Source: Peptoanaerobacter stomatis (GTDB lineage Bacteria; Bacillota; Clostridia; Peptostreptococcales; Filifactoraceae). From it: a DNA stretch of 64,000 bases. The position numbers and the translations under genes are program-made. Numbering within the stretch: the stretch's first letter is position 1; each line of letters starts with the position of its first letter. Of this stretch, positions 26,262 to 35,929 are shown in pieces. Under the pieces are notes generated by a model, which saw only the letters and a program-made list of their open reading frames with translations, searched no databases and was not told the origin of the DNA. Where the stretch lies: contig NZ_JH815225.1 in NCBI RefSeq assembly GCF_000238095.2, positions 62,001-126,000 on the forward strand, written 5' to 3'.

Positions 26262-26557
26262 AGTTTTTATTTGCAATTAATATATTAAGGTTATATTATA
26301 AATCATGGTTTTATAAAATTGCATTATTAAAATCAAAAATATAGTTAACACTAATTAAAGTTTATTAATAATTAATTAAAAAATTATATTTACTCAAATA
26401 ATAGGTGTATAATAAAGTAGAAATTTTATATTCTGTAATAATGTTTAGTATAAAAAATTAATTTTTTATAAGATTTATTATATATTTTTTAAAACATATG
26501 ATTTAGCTTTTTAAATGTTAATTATATAAATAAAAAAATTAAAATTAGGAGAAGAAA

Positions 26558-27073
26558 ATGGATAAGGAAGTTTTGTTAACATTTTTAGTGATATTTTCAT
26601 TAAGAATAGTTGATACTACACTAAGTACACTTACTACTATGTTTATGAGTCAAGGAAACAAAAAATTGGCTCCGATTATGGGATTTGCTCAAACTGCTAC
26701 TTGGGTTACTTGCCTTAATATAGTTATGAGCAAGTTAAGCAATCCTATGAACCTTCTTATATATGCAATTGCCTATGGTTGCGGTGTATGTGTAGGTATA
26801 TTGCTTGAAGAAAAAATAGCTTCAGGAAATGTTATTATACAAGGCGTTATAGATGAAAAAGACAAGCATATTATAACTGAACTTAGAAATATGAACATAA
26901 TGGTTACGTCTATGGAAGGACAAGGTAGAGAAAATTCAAAGAGATTGGTGCTTTTTATAGCACTTCAACGTAAAAAATTGAATGCTGTGAGAAAATATTT
27001 AAGAGATAATCATGTCTTTATTACGGTATCAAAAGGAGATATGTACTTGAACATAAACCCTAATTCAAAATAG
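26558..27073 (+). CDS. UPF0316-family membrane protein (DUF5698/DUF2179)
   Basis: The 171 residues have three hydrophobic helices (about 5-24, 35-55 with GFAQTATWVTCLNIVMS, and 60-82), then a soluble DUF2179-type domain with NVIIQGVIDEKDKHIITELR and a closing FITVSKGDMYLNINP. The family is widespread in Firmicutes and has no established function. TTAGGAG lies 6 bases before ATG. It stands alone in an AT-rich setting. Confidence 0.88.
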   Translation: MDKEVLLTFLVIFSLRIVDTTLSTLTTMFMSQGNKKLAPIMGFAQTATWVTCLNIVMSKLSNPMNLLIYAIAYGCGVCVGILLEEKIASGNVIIQGVIDEKDKHIITELRNMNIMVTSMEGQGRENSKRLVLFIALQRKKLNAVRKYLRDNHVFITVSKGDMYLNINPNSK

Positions 27074-27264
27074 TGTTATAATAAACTTTTAATAACTGTT
27101 TTGTTATGAGAGATAATTATGCTTGAATTGATACCGCTTAATGTGTGAATGTAAAGCATGACAAGTTTTATAATAAGTGTGATTATAATTTATTTTAACT
27201 GCACATGGCAGTATAAAAATATATTTAAATTTTATTTACTATATCTCTAATGAGAGGGGTTTTT

Positions 27265-27741
27265 ATGAAAAAATTTTATATATATTATTTTAATGATATA
27301 AACAGATATGTTACGATTGTAGATGAAGATTCTTATATAGTAAGTATAGAGTTTGATAAAATAAATTATGATTTTAACTATGAAGAAAGCGAAGCTATAT
27401 GCGTACTGAAAAAAGAACTTGATAAATATTTTGCTGGAGAATTAAAAGAGTTTAAAACAAAATATAAATTAAAAAATCTTACAGAATTTCAAATGAAAGT
27501 CTTAAAAGAAGTAGAGAAAGTTAAATATGGAGAGCATATAAGCTACAATGACATAGCTAAAGCAATAGGAAATCCTAAATCTGACAGGGCTATAGGAAAT
27601 GCAGTAGGAAAAAACCCTCTTCCTATAATAGTACCATGCCACAGGATAATAAGAAAAGATAAAAAACTTGGCGGATATACAGGAGGAACAGACATAAAAA
27701 TAAAACTCGTAGAGATAGAAGATATACTTATATCAAATTAA
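27265..27741 (+). CDS. ogt: Methylated-DNA-[protein]-cysteine S-methyltransferase
   Basis: A suicide DNA-repair protein that takes the methyl group from O6-methylguanine onto its active-site Cys. The 158 residues show the small N-terminal domain, helix-turn-helix segment (YGEHISYNDIAKAIGNPKSD), Asn hinge AIGNAVGKNP and active site IIVPCHRII followed by LGGYTGG. The start at 27265 was preferred to an upstream in-frame ATG at 27250 because GAGAGGGG lies 7 bases before it and the shorter N-terminus fits the family. Confidence 0.95.
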   Translation: MKKFYIYYFNDINRYVTIVDEDSYIVSIEFDKINYDFNYEESEAICVLKKELDKYFAGELKEFKTKYKLKNLTEFQMKVLKEVEKVKYGEHISYNDIAKAIGNPKSDRAIGNAVGKNPLPIIVPCHRIIRKDKKLGGYTGGTDIKIKLVEIEDILISN

Positions 27742-27852
27742 AAAGAGATATTTTTTATATATTTAAGTAAGTCTGAATTTAAATGTATTTTAGTACAAGT
27801 GTTATATTTTTATAAATTGTAAAATAAAGTGTAGTATTTTTTAAAATTTTTG

Positions 27853-27881
27853 TTGACAAAAAAATTATGACGGTATATAAT
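27853..27881 (+). promoter_or_regulatory. Strong sigma-A-type promoter for the leucine operon leader
   Basis: Perfect -35 TTGACA (27853-27858) and -10 TATAAT (27876-27881) with 17-base spacing. Transcription would begin near 27888, giving a leader of over 130 bases before the leader peptide and about 660 before leuA. Confidence 0.85.
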
Positions 27882-28020
27882 TAGCGAAATTAAAAAGACA
27901 ATGTTGTATGTGAATAAAGTACATTTTTTGATTTTAATTTTAAATTTATTGTTTTGTTATTATTGAATGTAGCTGATATTTTGTTGGATGTAAAGTCAGG
28001 TACAAGAAAGGAATTATAAA

Positions 28021-28074
28021 ATGAATTGGTCAATTTCTAACTCAAGACAATTGAATATACTCTTACTTAGTTGA
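28021..28074 (+). CDS. Leucine operon leader peptide
   Basis: A 17-codon frame, MNWSISNSRQLNILLLS, then TGA. An AAGGA site lies 7 bases upstream of ATG. Four of the 17 residues are Leu, three of them consecutive just before the end (CTC TTA CTT), with Ile in front. It sits 139 bases after the promoter and immediately before alternative hairpins and a terminator, ahead of leuA. This is the arrangement of a ribosome-mediated attenuator in which slow translation of Leu codons signals low charged tRNA-Leu. The peptide itself probably has no other role. Confidence 0.8.
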   Translation: MNWSISNSRQLNILLLS

Positions 28075-28083
28075 GGGACTGTG

Positions 28084-28197
28084 CCAAATCATTTTTTGAT
28101 AATTGGTATAGGCCCTGTTTGTGATAGGGCTTATACCAAGTGGAGTATCTAAACCGTTTGATATAGGCTTAAAAGCTTAAATCAGACGGTTTTTTTA
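28084..28197 (+). promoter_or_regulatory. Leucine attenuator: alternative hairpins and terminator
   Basis: Three structures are visible. Hairpin A: CCAAATCA (28084-28091) with TGATAATTGG (28097-28106). Hairpin B: TTGGTATA and GCCCT (28103-28116) with AGGGC and TATACCAA (28126-28139), sharing TTGG with A. Hairpin C: AAACCGT-TGAT (28151-28162) with ATCA-ACGGTTT (28181-28192) then a T run, a terminator. In addition 28127-28139 can pair with 28158-28170 (one mismatch), an antiterminator excluding both B and C. Formation of A would free that pairing. Confidence 0.75.
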
Positions 28198-28545
28198 TTT
28201 TAGTGCTGCTTTAAATTAATTATACTGATATTTATTTAATTGACTGGAAAATTTTTAGTTTTTATTTTATATTAATCAACATTTATGATGACATACCTTG
28301 AAAATTTTTTCAATTTATATTGTTATGAGTAATTATGATGTATTTTAATTACTATTTAACAGATTTTTAATATTGATTGTCGGATGAATGATTAAAAACA
28401 ATAATATTTATAATTTTATCTGATATCGCTATAAAACTTAATGCTGAAAATCATTAAAAATTCATATTATTTTTAAATCTTGTATTTATTTTGAAAAAAA
28501 ATTTTAAAATGAAAATTTACAAAATATAAAGGATAGGAGAAAATT

Positions 28546-30051
28546 ATGGAAAAAGTTAAGATTTTTGACACTACACTTAGGGATGGAGAGCAGACTCCAA
28601 GAGTTAATTTGAATAAAGAAGATAAGATTATGATTGCAAAACAATTAGAAAAATTGGGTGTAGACATTATAGAGGCAGGATTTCCGGCATCAAGCGTGGG
28701 AGATTTTGAAGGTGTGCGTGCAGTGGCTCAAGTTGTGGAAAAACCTATAGTGTGTGCCTTGTCAAGATTGGTAAAGGAAGACATACAAAGAGCGGCAGAA
28801 GCTTTAAAGTATGCGAAACATCCGAGGATACACGTATTTTTGGCTACAAGTGATATACATCTTAAGCATAAACTCAAGATGACAAGACAGCAAGTAATAG
28901 ACAGAACGAGAGAATTGGTATCTTATGCTAAAACATTCGTCGATGACATTCAATTTTCAGCGGAAGATGCTACAAGAACAGACAAAGATTATCTTTGCCA
29001 AGTATATAAGGTGGCGATAAGTTCAGGAGCTACTACTATCAACGTACCTGATACTGTAGGATTTATTCAGCCGATGGAATATTATGAATTTATCTCATAC
29101 ATCAAGAAAAATACCAAGGGTGTCGAAAATGTGACAATATCGGCACATTGCCATGATGATTTGGGACTTGCTACAGCAAATGCACTTTCAGGAGTAATGG
29201 CAGGGGTAAGACAGATAGAATGTACGATTAACGGACTTGGCGAAAGAGCCGGAAATACAGCGCTTGAAGAGGCTGTAATGGCGATAGATACCAGAAGCGA
29301 TATGTATGGTATAAGCACAAATATCAACACAAGACAGATATACAAGACATCAAAACTTGTAACGTCGCTTACAGGTGTGGAAATAGCACCTACAAAATCT
29401 GTGATAGGCGAAAATTGTTTCTTGCATGAATCCGGCATACATCAAGATGGTATCATCAAGAACAGATCAACTTATGAAATAATGGATTCATCAAAGATAG
29501 GCATACCGAAAAATGACGGTCTTGTTCTTGGAAAACATTCGGGTAGACATGCTTTTAAGGTATTTTTGGAACATAACGGATTTCACTTTGAAGATGAAAA
29601 GATAAATGAGGCTTTTGCGGAGTTCAAAAAATTGACGGATACAAAAAAATACGTAACTGTAGAAGACATTACATCTTTACTTACAAACGGCGAAGTGGAA
29701 AAAGAAAACTATTCATTTGTAAGCTACCACTCAGCTACTCTTGAAGATAAGGTTACACAAGTAAGTGTATTATTGCAAAAAGACGGACAGATTATACAGC
29801 AGACAGCAGTGGGCAATGGACAGGTGGATGCGTCTTACAAGGCAATAAATAAGATAGTCAATCAACCTATCGAGATAATAAACTATGAAATCAATGCAGT
29901 ATCTTCGCAAAGCGACGCTCTCGGTGAGGCAAGAGTAAGACTCAAACTTGGTAATAGAGAGATAAATACATCCGGACTTGATGTTGACATCATCAAGGCG
30001 TCGATCTTGGCATATATTCAAGGTATTAATAAATTGGGATTGGAGTTTTAG
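28546..30051 (+). CDS. leuA: 2-isopropylmalate synthase
   Basis: First committed step of leucine synthesis: acetyl-CoA plus 2-oxoisovalerate to 2-isopropylmalate. The 501 residues comprise a TIM-barrel catalytic domain (FDTTLRDGEQTPRVNLN near residue 7, metal ligands in ISAHCHDDLGLATANAL, NGLGERAGNTALEE) and a C-terminal regulatory domain (about 380-501) that normally binds leucine. Length is that of the long LeuA type. GGATAGGAG precedes ATG. leuB starts two bases after its stop. Base composition is richer in G+C than the flanking regions. Confidence 0.97.
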   Translation: MEKVKIFDTTLRDGEQTPRVNLNKEDKIMIAKQLEKLGVDIIEAGFPASSVGDFEGVRAVAQVVEKPIVCALSRLVKEDIQRAAEALKYAKHPRIHVFLATSDIHLKHKLKMTRQQVIDRTRELVSYAKTFVDDIQFSAEDATRTDKDYLCQVYKVAISSGATTINVPDTVGFIQPMEYYEFISYIKKNTKGVENVTISAHCHDDLGLATANALSGVMAGVRQIECTINGLGERAGNTALEEAVMAIDTRSDMYGISTNINTRQIYKTSKLVTSLTGVEIAPTKSVIGENCFLHESGIHQDGIIKNRSTYEIMDSSKIGIPKNDGLVLGKHSGRHAFKVFLEHNGFHFEDEKINEAFAEFKKLTDTKKYVTVEDITSLLTNGEVEKENYSFVSYHSATLEDKVTQVSVLLQKDGQIIQQTAVGNGQVDASYKAINKIVNQPIEIINYEINAVSSQSDALGEARVRLKLGNREINTSGLDVDIIKASILAYIQGINKLGLEF

Positions 30052-30053
30052 TT

Positions 30054-31100
30054 ATGAAAAATATTCTTTGTATTGCAGGTGACGGCATAGGACCTGAGAT
30101 AATGAATTCCGCTCTTGAAATTTTGGAAGTCGTATCAAAAAAATATGCTTTTAAATATAAAATAGAAGAAGAATTTTTCGGTGGAGCGTCTATTGATGCC
30201 TATGGCGAGCCTTTTTCAGATAAGCTGAAAGAAAAAATAGAAAATTGTGATGCCATATTGATGGGCTCAGTAGGAGGACCAAAGTGGGATAACGCAAAGA
30301 TAAGACCTGAAGCCGGATTACTCGCACTTAGAAAACATCTAAAAGTTTATGCAAATGTAAGACCGCTCAAAGTAGAGGACTCTCTTTGTTATTTATCACC
30401 GCTCAAAGAAGAGATTGTCAAAGGCACTGATTTGATGATAGTAAGAGAATTGACAGGCGGAGCATATTTTGGAGAGCCGAGAAGACTTGAAGAAAAAGAG
30501 GCGCTTGACTCTATCACCTACACATACGAAGAGATTGAGCAGATAGTAAGATATGCTTTTGAAACAGCAAGAAAAAGAAGAAAAAAACTTACTTCTGTAG
30601 ACAAAGCTAATGTACTTGCCACAAGCAAACTATGGCGAAAAGTTGTGGAAGATGTAGCAAAAGACTATACCGATGTGGAACTTGAGCATATGTATGTGGA
30701 TGCTATGGCTATGGCGCTTATAACCAATCCCACTAAATATGACGTGATAGTGACGGAAAATCTCTTCGGAGACATATTGTCCGACGAAGTCAGCGTACTT
30801 GGTGGTTCACTTGGACTACTTTCATCGGCAAGCTACAGCAAGAGTAAAATTGCACTTTACGAGCCTGCACACGGATCCGCTCCTGATATTGCAGGTATGG
30901 ATATCGCCAATCCAATAGCGATGATATACTCTCTTACTATGATGCTGAGATATTCATTTTCACAAGATAAGATGGCAGAAGATATAGAAAATGCGGTGAA
31001 GTTGGTTTTGGATGAAGGATGTATGACCAAGGATTTAAATAGTCAATATTATGTAAGCACAAGTGAATTTACAAAAAAAGTAATTCAAAGACTTGGATAA
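30054..31100 (+). CDS. leuB: 3-isopropylmalate dehydrogenase
   Basis: NAD-dependent oxidation and decarboxylation of 3-isopropylmalate in leucine synthesis. The 348 residues begin ILCIAGDGIGPEIMNSALEI, contain ILMGSVGGPKWDN, the substrate Arg segment LLALRKHLKVYANVRP, and the signature NLFGDILSDEVSVLGGSLGLL, which follows the usual family layout. GGAG lies inside the end of leuA, two bases upstream gene-to-gene, so translation is probably coupled. G+C in the line I counted (30781-30840) is 31 of 60. Confidence 0.97.
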   Translation: MKNILCIAGDGIGPEIMNSALEILEVVSKKYAFKYKIEEEFFGGASIDAYGEPFSDKLKEKIENCDAILMGSVGGPKWDNAKIRPEAGLLALRKHLKVYANVRPLKVEDSLCYLSPLKEEIVKGTDLMIVRELTGGAYFGEPRRLEEKEALDSITYTYEEIEQIVRYAFETARKRRKKLTSVDKANVLATSKLWRKVVEDVAKDYTDVELEHMYVDAMAMALITNPTKYDVIVTENLFGDILSDEVSVLGGSLGLLSSASYSKSKIALYEPAHGSAPDIAGMDIANPIAMIYSLTMMLRYSFSQDKMAEDIENAVKLVLDEGCMTKDLNSQYYVSTSEFTKKVIQRLG

Positions 31101-31297
31101 GATGAAATTGCAGACTTTAATTCAGGTTAAAATCGCTTATAATATTTTAAAATTTATAAAAGTATAAATATTAAAGCAAAGTTAAAATGTATATTAAATA
31201 AAGTGTATACAAAAAGTGAGAAACCGGATTATAAAGTTATAGTTATATTTGTAGATTAGTAATTTTAAATTTGAATATGGGAAAAGGTGTAGAAAAA

Positions 31298-32674
31298 ATG
31301 AAGACGTTATATGATAAGGTATGGGATGAACACGTGATTGCAATGGATTCCGACTTGTCACTTATCTACGTAGATATGCACTACATCCATGAGGTTACGT
31401 CTCCGCAGGCATTTGAAGGATTGGAGCTATCTGGTAGAAAGATAAGAAGACCGGACAAAACATTTGCAACCATGGATCACAACACACCTACAAAAATTGA
31501 AGAAAGAGCAAATATCACAGACGAGTTGGCAAAGCTGCAACTTGAAACACTAAAGCAAAACTGTATCAAAAATAATATCAAACTTGAAGATATGGACAGT
31601 GACTATAACGGCATAGTCCACATAATAGGACCTGAGAGTGGATATACAAGACCTGGAATGACGATAGTATGCGGAGATAGTCATACTGCTACTCATGGGG
31701 CGTTCGGAGCAGTAGCTTTCGGCATAGGAACTTCAGAGGTTGAACACGTATTTGCCACTCAGAGTATATGGCAGAGAAAACTAAAAAATCTTGGAGTGAA
31801 AATCATGGGTAAACTACCAAAAGGTGTATATGCAAAGGATATAATCCTTGCGTTTTTAAAAGAAAACGGCGTATCGGTAGGAGTATCATCAGCGATAGAG
31901 TTTTACGGTGACACTGTCAAGGATATGGACATGGAAGAGAGGATGACACTTTGCAATATGGCGATTGAGGGCGGTGCAAAGGTGGGGATGATTGCACCGG
32001 ATGAAAAGACTTTTGAATATATAAAAAATACAAAATACGGAGAAAATGAAAACCTTAAAAGTGATATAGAAAAATGGAAAAGTTATTTTACTGATGATGA
32101 AAGCTGTTTCGACAGAATAATAACCATGGACGTGAGCAATCTAAAACCACAGATAACATGGGGTACTAATCCGTCTATGACTGTGAATGTAGATGAAAAG
32201 TTTCCTATGATAACGGATGCATCTGATGAAAAAGCATACGCATATATGGATCTTGCGCCTAATCAGACATCTGCTGATATACCTGTTACAGAAGTGTTTA
32301 TAGGCTCATGTACCAACGGAAGATATTCTGATTTGGAAGAGGGAGCAAAGTATATTCAAGGTAAAAATGTCAACAAAAATATCAGAGCGGTAGTAGTACC
32401 CGGCTCCATGCAGGTAAAGCTCAAAGCTGAAAAAACAGGGCTTGCACAAAAATATATAGATGCCGGATTTGAGTGGAGGTTGCCGGGATGTTCTAGTTGC
32501 TTGGGTATGAATCCTGATATAATAGATCCGTACAAACACTGTATATCCACATCAAACAGAAATTTTGAAGGCAGACAAGGTAAAAATGCAAGGACACATT
32601 TGGTATCTCCGGCGATGGCCGTAGCATGTGCTGTAAACGGCAAGGTAGTTGATATCAGTAAAATAGATGTATGA
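31298..32674 (+). CDS. leuC: 3-isopropylmalate dehydratase, large subunit
   Basis: With LeuD it isomerises 2- to 3-isopropylmalate using a [4Fe-4S] cluster. Features: GDSHTATHGAFGAVAFGIGT near residue 125, the three cluster cysteines in FIGSCTNGR and PGCSSCLGMNPD, and NRNFEGRQG near the C-terminus. It is the long bacterial-type LeuC (458 residues). The ATG at 31298 was chosen for its AAGGTG site 7 bases upstream; TTG 31271 and ATG 31277 upstream are less well placed. A 197-base gap separates it from leuB; leuD follows by 13 bases. Confidence 0.96.
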   Translation: MKTLYDKVWDEHVIAMDSDLSLIYVDMHYIHEVTSPQAFEGLELSGRKIRRPDKTFATMDHNTPTKIEERANITDELAKLQLETLKQNCIKNNIKLEDMDSDYNGIVHIIGPESGYTRPGMTIVCGDSHTATHGAFGAVAFGIGTSEVEHVFATQSIWQRKLKNLGVKIMGKLPKGVYAKDIILAFLKENGVSVGVSSAIEFYGDTVKDMDMEERMTLCNMAIEGGAKVGMIAPDEKTFEYIKNTKYGENENLKSDIEKWKSYFTDDESCFDRIITMDVSNLKPQITWGTNPSMTVNVDEKFPMITDASDEKAYAYMDLAPNQTSADIPVTEVFIGSCTNGRYSDLEEGAKYIQGKNVNKNIRAVVVPGSMQVKLKAEKTGLAQKYIDAGFEWRLPGCSSCLGMNPDIIDPYKHCISTSNRNFEGRQGKNARTHLVSPAMAVACAVNGKVVDISKIDV

Positions 32675-32687
32675 AAAGGAGGAGAAA

Positions 32688-33260
32688 ATGAAATCATTTA
32701 CTGTATATAAGAGTAAGGTTGTCTGTATTTTAAATGACAATATAGATACCGATATATTGATACCCAAAAATTATCTCAAATCGGTAAAACGTACAGGGTT
32801 TGGAGATTTTGTATTTGCTCCTTGGAGATACGACAAGGATGGCAATAAGATAAAAGATTTTGTATTAAATCAGGAAAAGTATGCAGATGCATCGATACTG
32901 ATAACAGGCGAAAACTTCGGCTGTGGTTCCAGTAGGGAGCATGCAGCATGGGCACTTCAAGATTTCGGTATAAGAGTCGTCATAGCAGGCGGATACTCAG
33001 ATATATTTTATAACAACTGGCTGAACAACGGTAACGTGGCTATAAAACTGGACAGTGAAAAAAGGAAAATGCTTAGTGAGATAGCGGATGGCAAGGAGAT
33101 CGAAATTGATCTTATAAATCAAAAAATCTTATCGGGAGATTTGAGTATAGATTTTGAATTTCCTGAAATATATAAACAAAGGTTAATTGAAGGTAAGGAT
33201 GCAATAGATATAACTCTCGATTTGGAAGAAAAAATAAAAGAGTATGAAAATAGAGTGTAA
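32688..33260 (+). CDS. leuD: 3-isopropylmalate dehydratase, small subunit
   Basis: The swivel subunit partnering LeuC. The 190 residues contain LNDNIDTDILIPKNYL, the conserved ILITGENFGCGSSREHAAWAL-type substrate loop (about residues 64-84), and NNWLNNGN. Length is close to that of the LeuCD type paired with long LeuC. The start at 32688 has AAAGGAGGAG 4-8 bases upstream; an ATG at 32667 overlapping leuC is less likely. Confidence 0.96.
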   Translation: MKSFTVYKSKVVCILNDNIDTDILIPKNYLKSVKRTGFGDFVFAPWRYDKDGNKIKDFVLNQEKYADASILITGENFGCGSSREHAAWALQDFGIRVVIAGGYSDIFYNNWLNNGNVAIKLDSEKRKMLSEIADGKEIEIDLINQKILSGDLSIDFEFPEIYKQRLIEGKDAIDITLDLEEKIKEYENRV

Positions 33261-33380
33261 AATTCTGTATTATTATTTAGAAATTATTTTAAAAATCGGA
33301 TAAATACCAAAATAAAAATTAAGCGTTTATTGGTATAAAAGTGGTTTATGATTTATAAAAATGTTATGGGGTGATAAGTT

Positions 33381-35042
33381 TTGAAAATGAATGGATCTCA
33401 TATCTTGGTAAATACTTTGTTGGAGCTTGGAGTAGATACTGTTTTCGGCTATCCGGGCGGTAGTGTCTTGAATATCTATGACGCAATGTATGACTATCAG
33501 GATAGGATAAAAAATATAATTACAAGTACGGAGCAGGGAGCGGCACATGCAGCCGACGGATATGCAAGAAGTACAGGCAAGGTGGGAGTAGCTCTTGCTA
33601 CTAGCGGTCCCGGAGCAACCAATCTCATTACAGGAATAGCCACAGCATTTATGGATAGCGTACCTGTGGTGTACATCACAGGCAATGTTGCACAAAATCT
33701 GATAGGCAAAGATTCATTTCAGGAGGTATATACTACCGGAATCACTATGGCTATAACAAAACACAACTTCGTTGTAAGAGAAGTAGGTAAGATTGCGGAT
33801 ACGATAAGGGAGGCTTTTCGTATAGCGGACAGTGGAAGAAAAGGTCCTGTCCTTGTCGATTTTCCAAAAGATGTTACAATAGCAGAGGGTGATTATGAAG
33901 TAAAAAAAGCGGAAACTAAAATTAAAAAAGAGTTTGATGATGAAAAACTGCTTGAAAAGATAGCCGACTTGATAAATAAATCAAAAAAACCTGTCATATA
34001 TTCAGGGGGAGGAGTAATAGCAAGTAATGCATATCAGGAGCTGAGAGATTTGATAGAAAAATCTTGCATACCGGCTTGTAACTCCATAATGGGAATAGGA
34101 AACCTTGATTATAACAGATATTTTTTAGGCATGGTGGGAATGCATGGCAGAGTAAGTACGAATTACGCCATAGACAACAGTGATTTGATAATAGCAATTG
34201 GTACGAGATTTTCAGACAGAACGGTTACAAATACGGATAAATTCGCACCGAGGGCAAAGATAATTCACATAGACATAGACGCCAGTGAGATAAGAAAAAA
34301 TGTTGATATAGACTATTATGTAATAGGAGATGTTAAAGATATTTTAGCAAAACTGCTACCGAAGATACAAAAGCAAGAGAGAGATAAATGGCTCGGAGAA
34401 ATTGAAAATTGGAAAAAATTGGACTATTTACAAGGAAGTTCTCCAAATTCTATAAATCCGAAAGAGTTATTCGAAAAACTCTCTGATATGGTGGGAGATG
34501 ATTCGATATTAGTGACTGATGTAGGGCAACATCAGATGTGGGCATGCCAATATTGCAAGGTGACAAAACCAAGACAATTTCTCACAAGTGCGGGGCTGGG
34601 AACTATGGGATATGGATATGGTGCAGCAATTGGAGCTAAGATTGCCAATCCTGAAAAGACAGTGGTTCATATAACAGGAGACGGCTCCTTTCATATGAAC
34701 TTAAACGAGGTGGCAACAGCAGTTAGATATGATGTCAAGATTATAACAGTAATTTTGAACAACGGTAATCTGGGAATGGTAAAACAGTTGCAACACTATT
34801 TGCACAACAAGAGATATGCCTACTCAAATTTTGAAAGGAGTACAGACTATGTAAAATTAGCCGACTCATTCGGAGCTGATGGATATAGATGTTATAATAT
34901 GTTGCAGTTTGAAGAATCTTTTGCAAATGCTATAAAAAATTACAAGTCCGCAATAATTGAATGCAAGATATCCGGCGATGAACAGGTATTACCGATGATA
35001 CCGGCTAACGGTACTATTGATGATTTGATAGTTTCTCATTGA
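33381..35042 (+). CDS. ilvB: Acetolactate synthase, catalytic subunit
   Basis: Thiamine-diphosphate enzyme making acetolactate or acetohydroxybutyrate for valine, leucine and isoleucine. The 553 residues contain the ThDP-activating Glu in TSTEQGAAHAADGYARS, FAD-domain sequence GIGNLDYNRYFLGMVGMHG, and the ThDP/Mg motif GDGSFHMNLNEVATAVRY...NN. TTG at 33381 is preferred because GGGGTGA lies 7 bases upstream; the ATG six bases later would be spaced 13. The regulatory subunit gene follows after 281 bases. Confidence 0.96.
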   Translation: MKMNGSHILVNTLLELGVDTVFGYPGGSVLNIYDAMYDYQDRIKNIITSTEQGAAHAADGYARSTGKVGVALATSGPGATNLITGIATAFMDSVPVVYITGNVAQNLIGKDSFQEVYTTGITMAITKHNFVVREVGKIADTIREAFRIADSGRKGPVLVDFPKDVTIAEGDYEVKKAETKIKKEFDDEKLLEKIADLINKSKKPVIYSGGGVIASNAYQELRDLIEKSCIPACNSIMGIGNLDYNRYFLGMVGMHGRVSTNYAIDNSDLIIAIGTRFSDRTVTNTDKFAPRAKIIHIDIDASEIRKNVDIDYYVIGDVKDILAKLLPKIQKQERDKWLGEIENWKKLDYLQGSSPNSINPKELFEKLSDMVGDDSILVTDVGQHQMWACQYCKVTKPRQFLTSAGLGTMGYGYGAAIGAKIANPEKTVVHITGDGSFHMNLNEVATAVRYDVKIITVILNNGNLGMVKQLQHYLHNKRYAYSNFERSTDYVKLADSFGADGYRCYNMLQFEESFANAIKNYKSAIIECKISGDEQVLPMIPANGTIDDLIVSH

Positions 35043-35323
35043 TGATTAGCTTATTTTATAAGTGTAGCTTAATATGTTGATAATTTCCATTTAAGTATTT
35101 ACCTCAATAGTGTAAATTTCAATTAATAACTAAACATTTTAAAATCAATATATCCATATTTTTATTGAAACTTAGTATGAAATAAAGGAATAATATTATA
35201 AATCAACATAAGTAATTATACGGAATTATTTTAATAAAATTGAAGATATAATTTATTTACACAATTAAAGCAATAAGGCTTTATTTGGTGAATAAATATT
35301 ATGTAATTTGAAAGGAGGCAGAT

Positions 35324-35836
35324 ATGGAAAGTCAAAAACTGGAAGTGCTTAGCATAGTAGTACAAAATAATTACGGAGTTCTTGCAAGGATATCGAGCTT
35401 ATTTGGAAGAAGAGGCTACAATATTGACACTCTCACAGTGTCAAACACCGATGATCCAAACATATCAAGGATAACATTGACTGTACAGGGATTTGAAAAT
35501 GAGATAAATCAAATTGTACTACAGACTTCAAAGTTGGAAGAGGTAATAAAGGTAGATGTTTTGGATCAAAACAAGTCTGTAATGAGAGAAATAGTGCTTG
35601 CCAAAATAAAGGCTACTCCTGACATAAGGAGTAAGATGGTAGAAGTAGTTTCAATATACAAGGGTTCTATTATAGATCTTTCACCTACGAGTATGATAGT
35701 GGAAGTAACAGGAAAACCTACAAAGATAAACGCATTTATAAAAGTATTGGAAGATTTTGAAATATTGGAAGTCTGTCGTACCGGCATCACAGCTATGTCA
35801 AGAGACAGTGACGAGATGATAATACGCAAAAAATAA
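35324..35836 (+). CDS. ilvN: Acetolactate synthase, regulatory (small) subunit
   Basis: This subunit binds valine and stimulates the catalytic subunit. The 170 residues carry an N-terminal ACT domain (LSIVVQNNYGVLARISSLFG, then RGYNIDTLTVS) and a C-terminal domain (VVSIYKGSIIDLSPTSMIVE). Length fits the IlvH/IlvN group; the symbol ilvH would be equally valid. AAAGGAGG lies 6 bases before ATG. The 281-base gap before it shows no recognisable feature. Confidence 0.95.
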   Translation: MESQKLEVLSIVVQNNYGVLARISSLFGRRGYNIDTLTVSNTDDPNISRITLTVQGFENEINQIVLQTSKLEEVIKVDVLDQNKSVMREIVLAKIKATPDIRSKMVEVVSIYKGSIIDLSPTSMIVEVTGKPTKINAFIKVLEDFEILEVCRTGITAMSRDSDEMIIRKK

Positions 35837-35929
35837 TTTTTAATTAATTCTCAAGAATTGATACTGATTTTTTTTCATTAGTTATTTATTTAAGGATATT
35901 AATTGTAAAAAACGAAAAGGATGATTAAA

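Noticed and set aside
26451-26470. 20-base AT palindrome as an operator for the UPF0316 gene
   Set aside because: Composed only of A and T in a very AT-rich gap, so it may arise by chance; no second copy or known motif.
28075-28200. T-box riboswitch for the leucine operon
   Set aside because: No conserved T-box bulge sequence or specifier stem is visible; the leader peptide with Leu codons and alternative hairpins explains the region better.
32306-32767. Minus-strand frames over the leuC-leuD junction
   Set aside because: They are shadows of strongly conserved leuC and leuD coding sequence.
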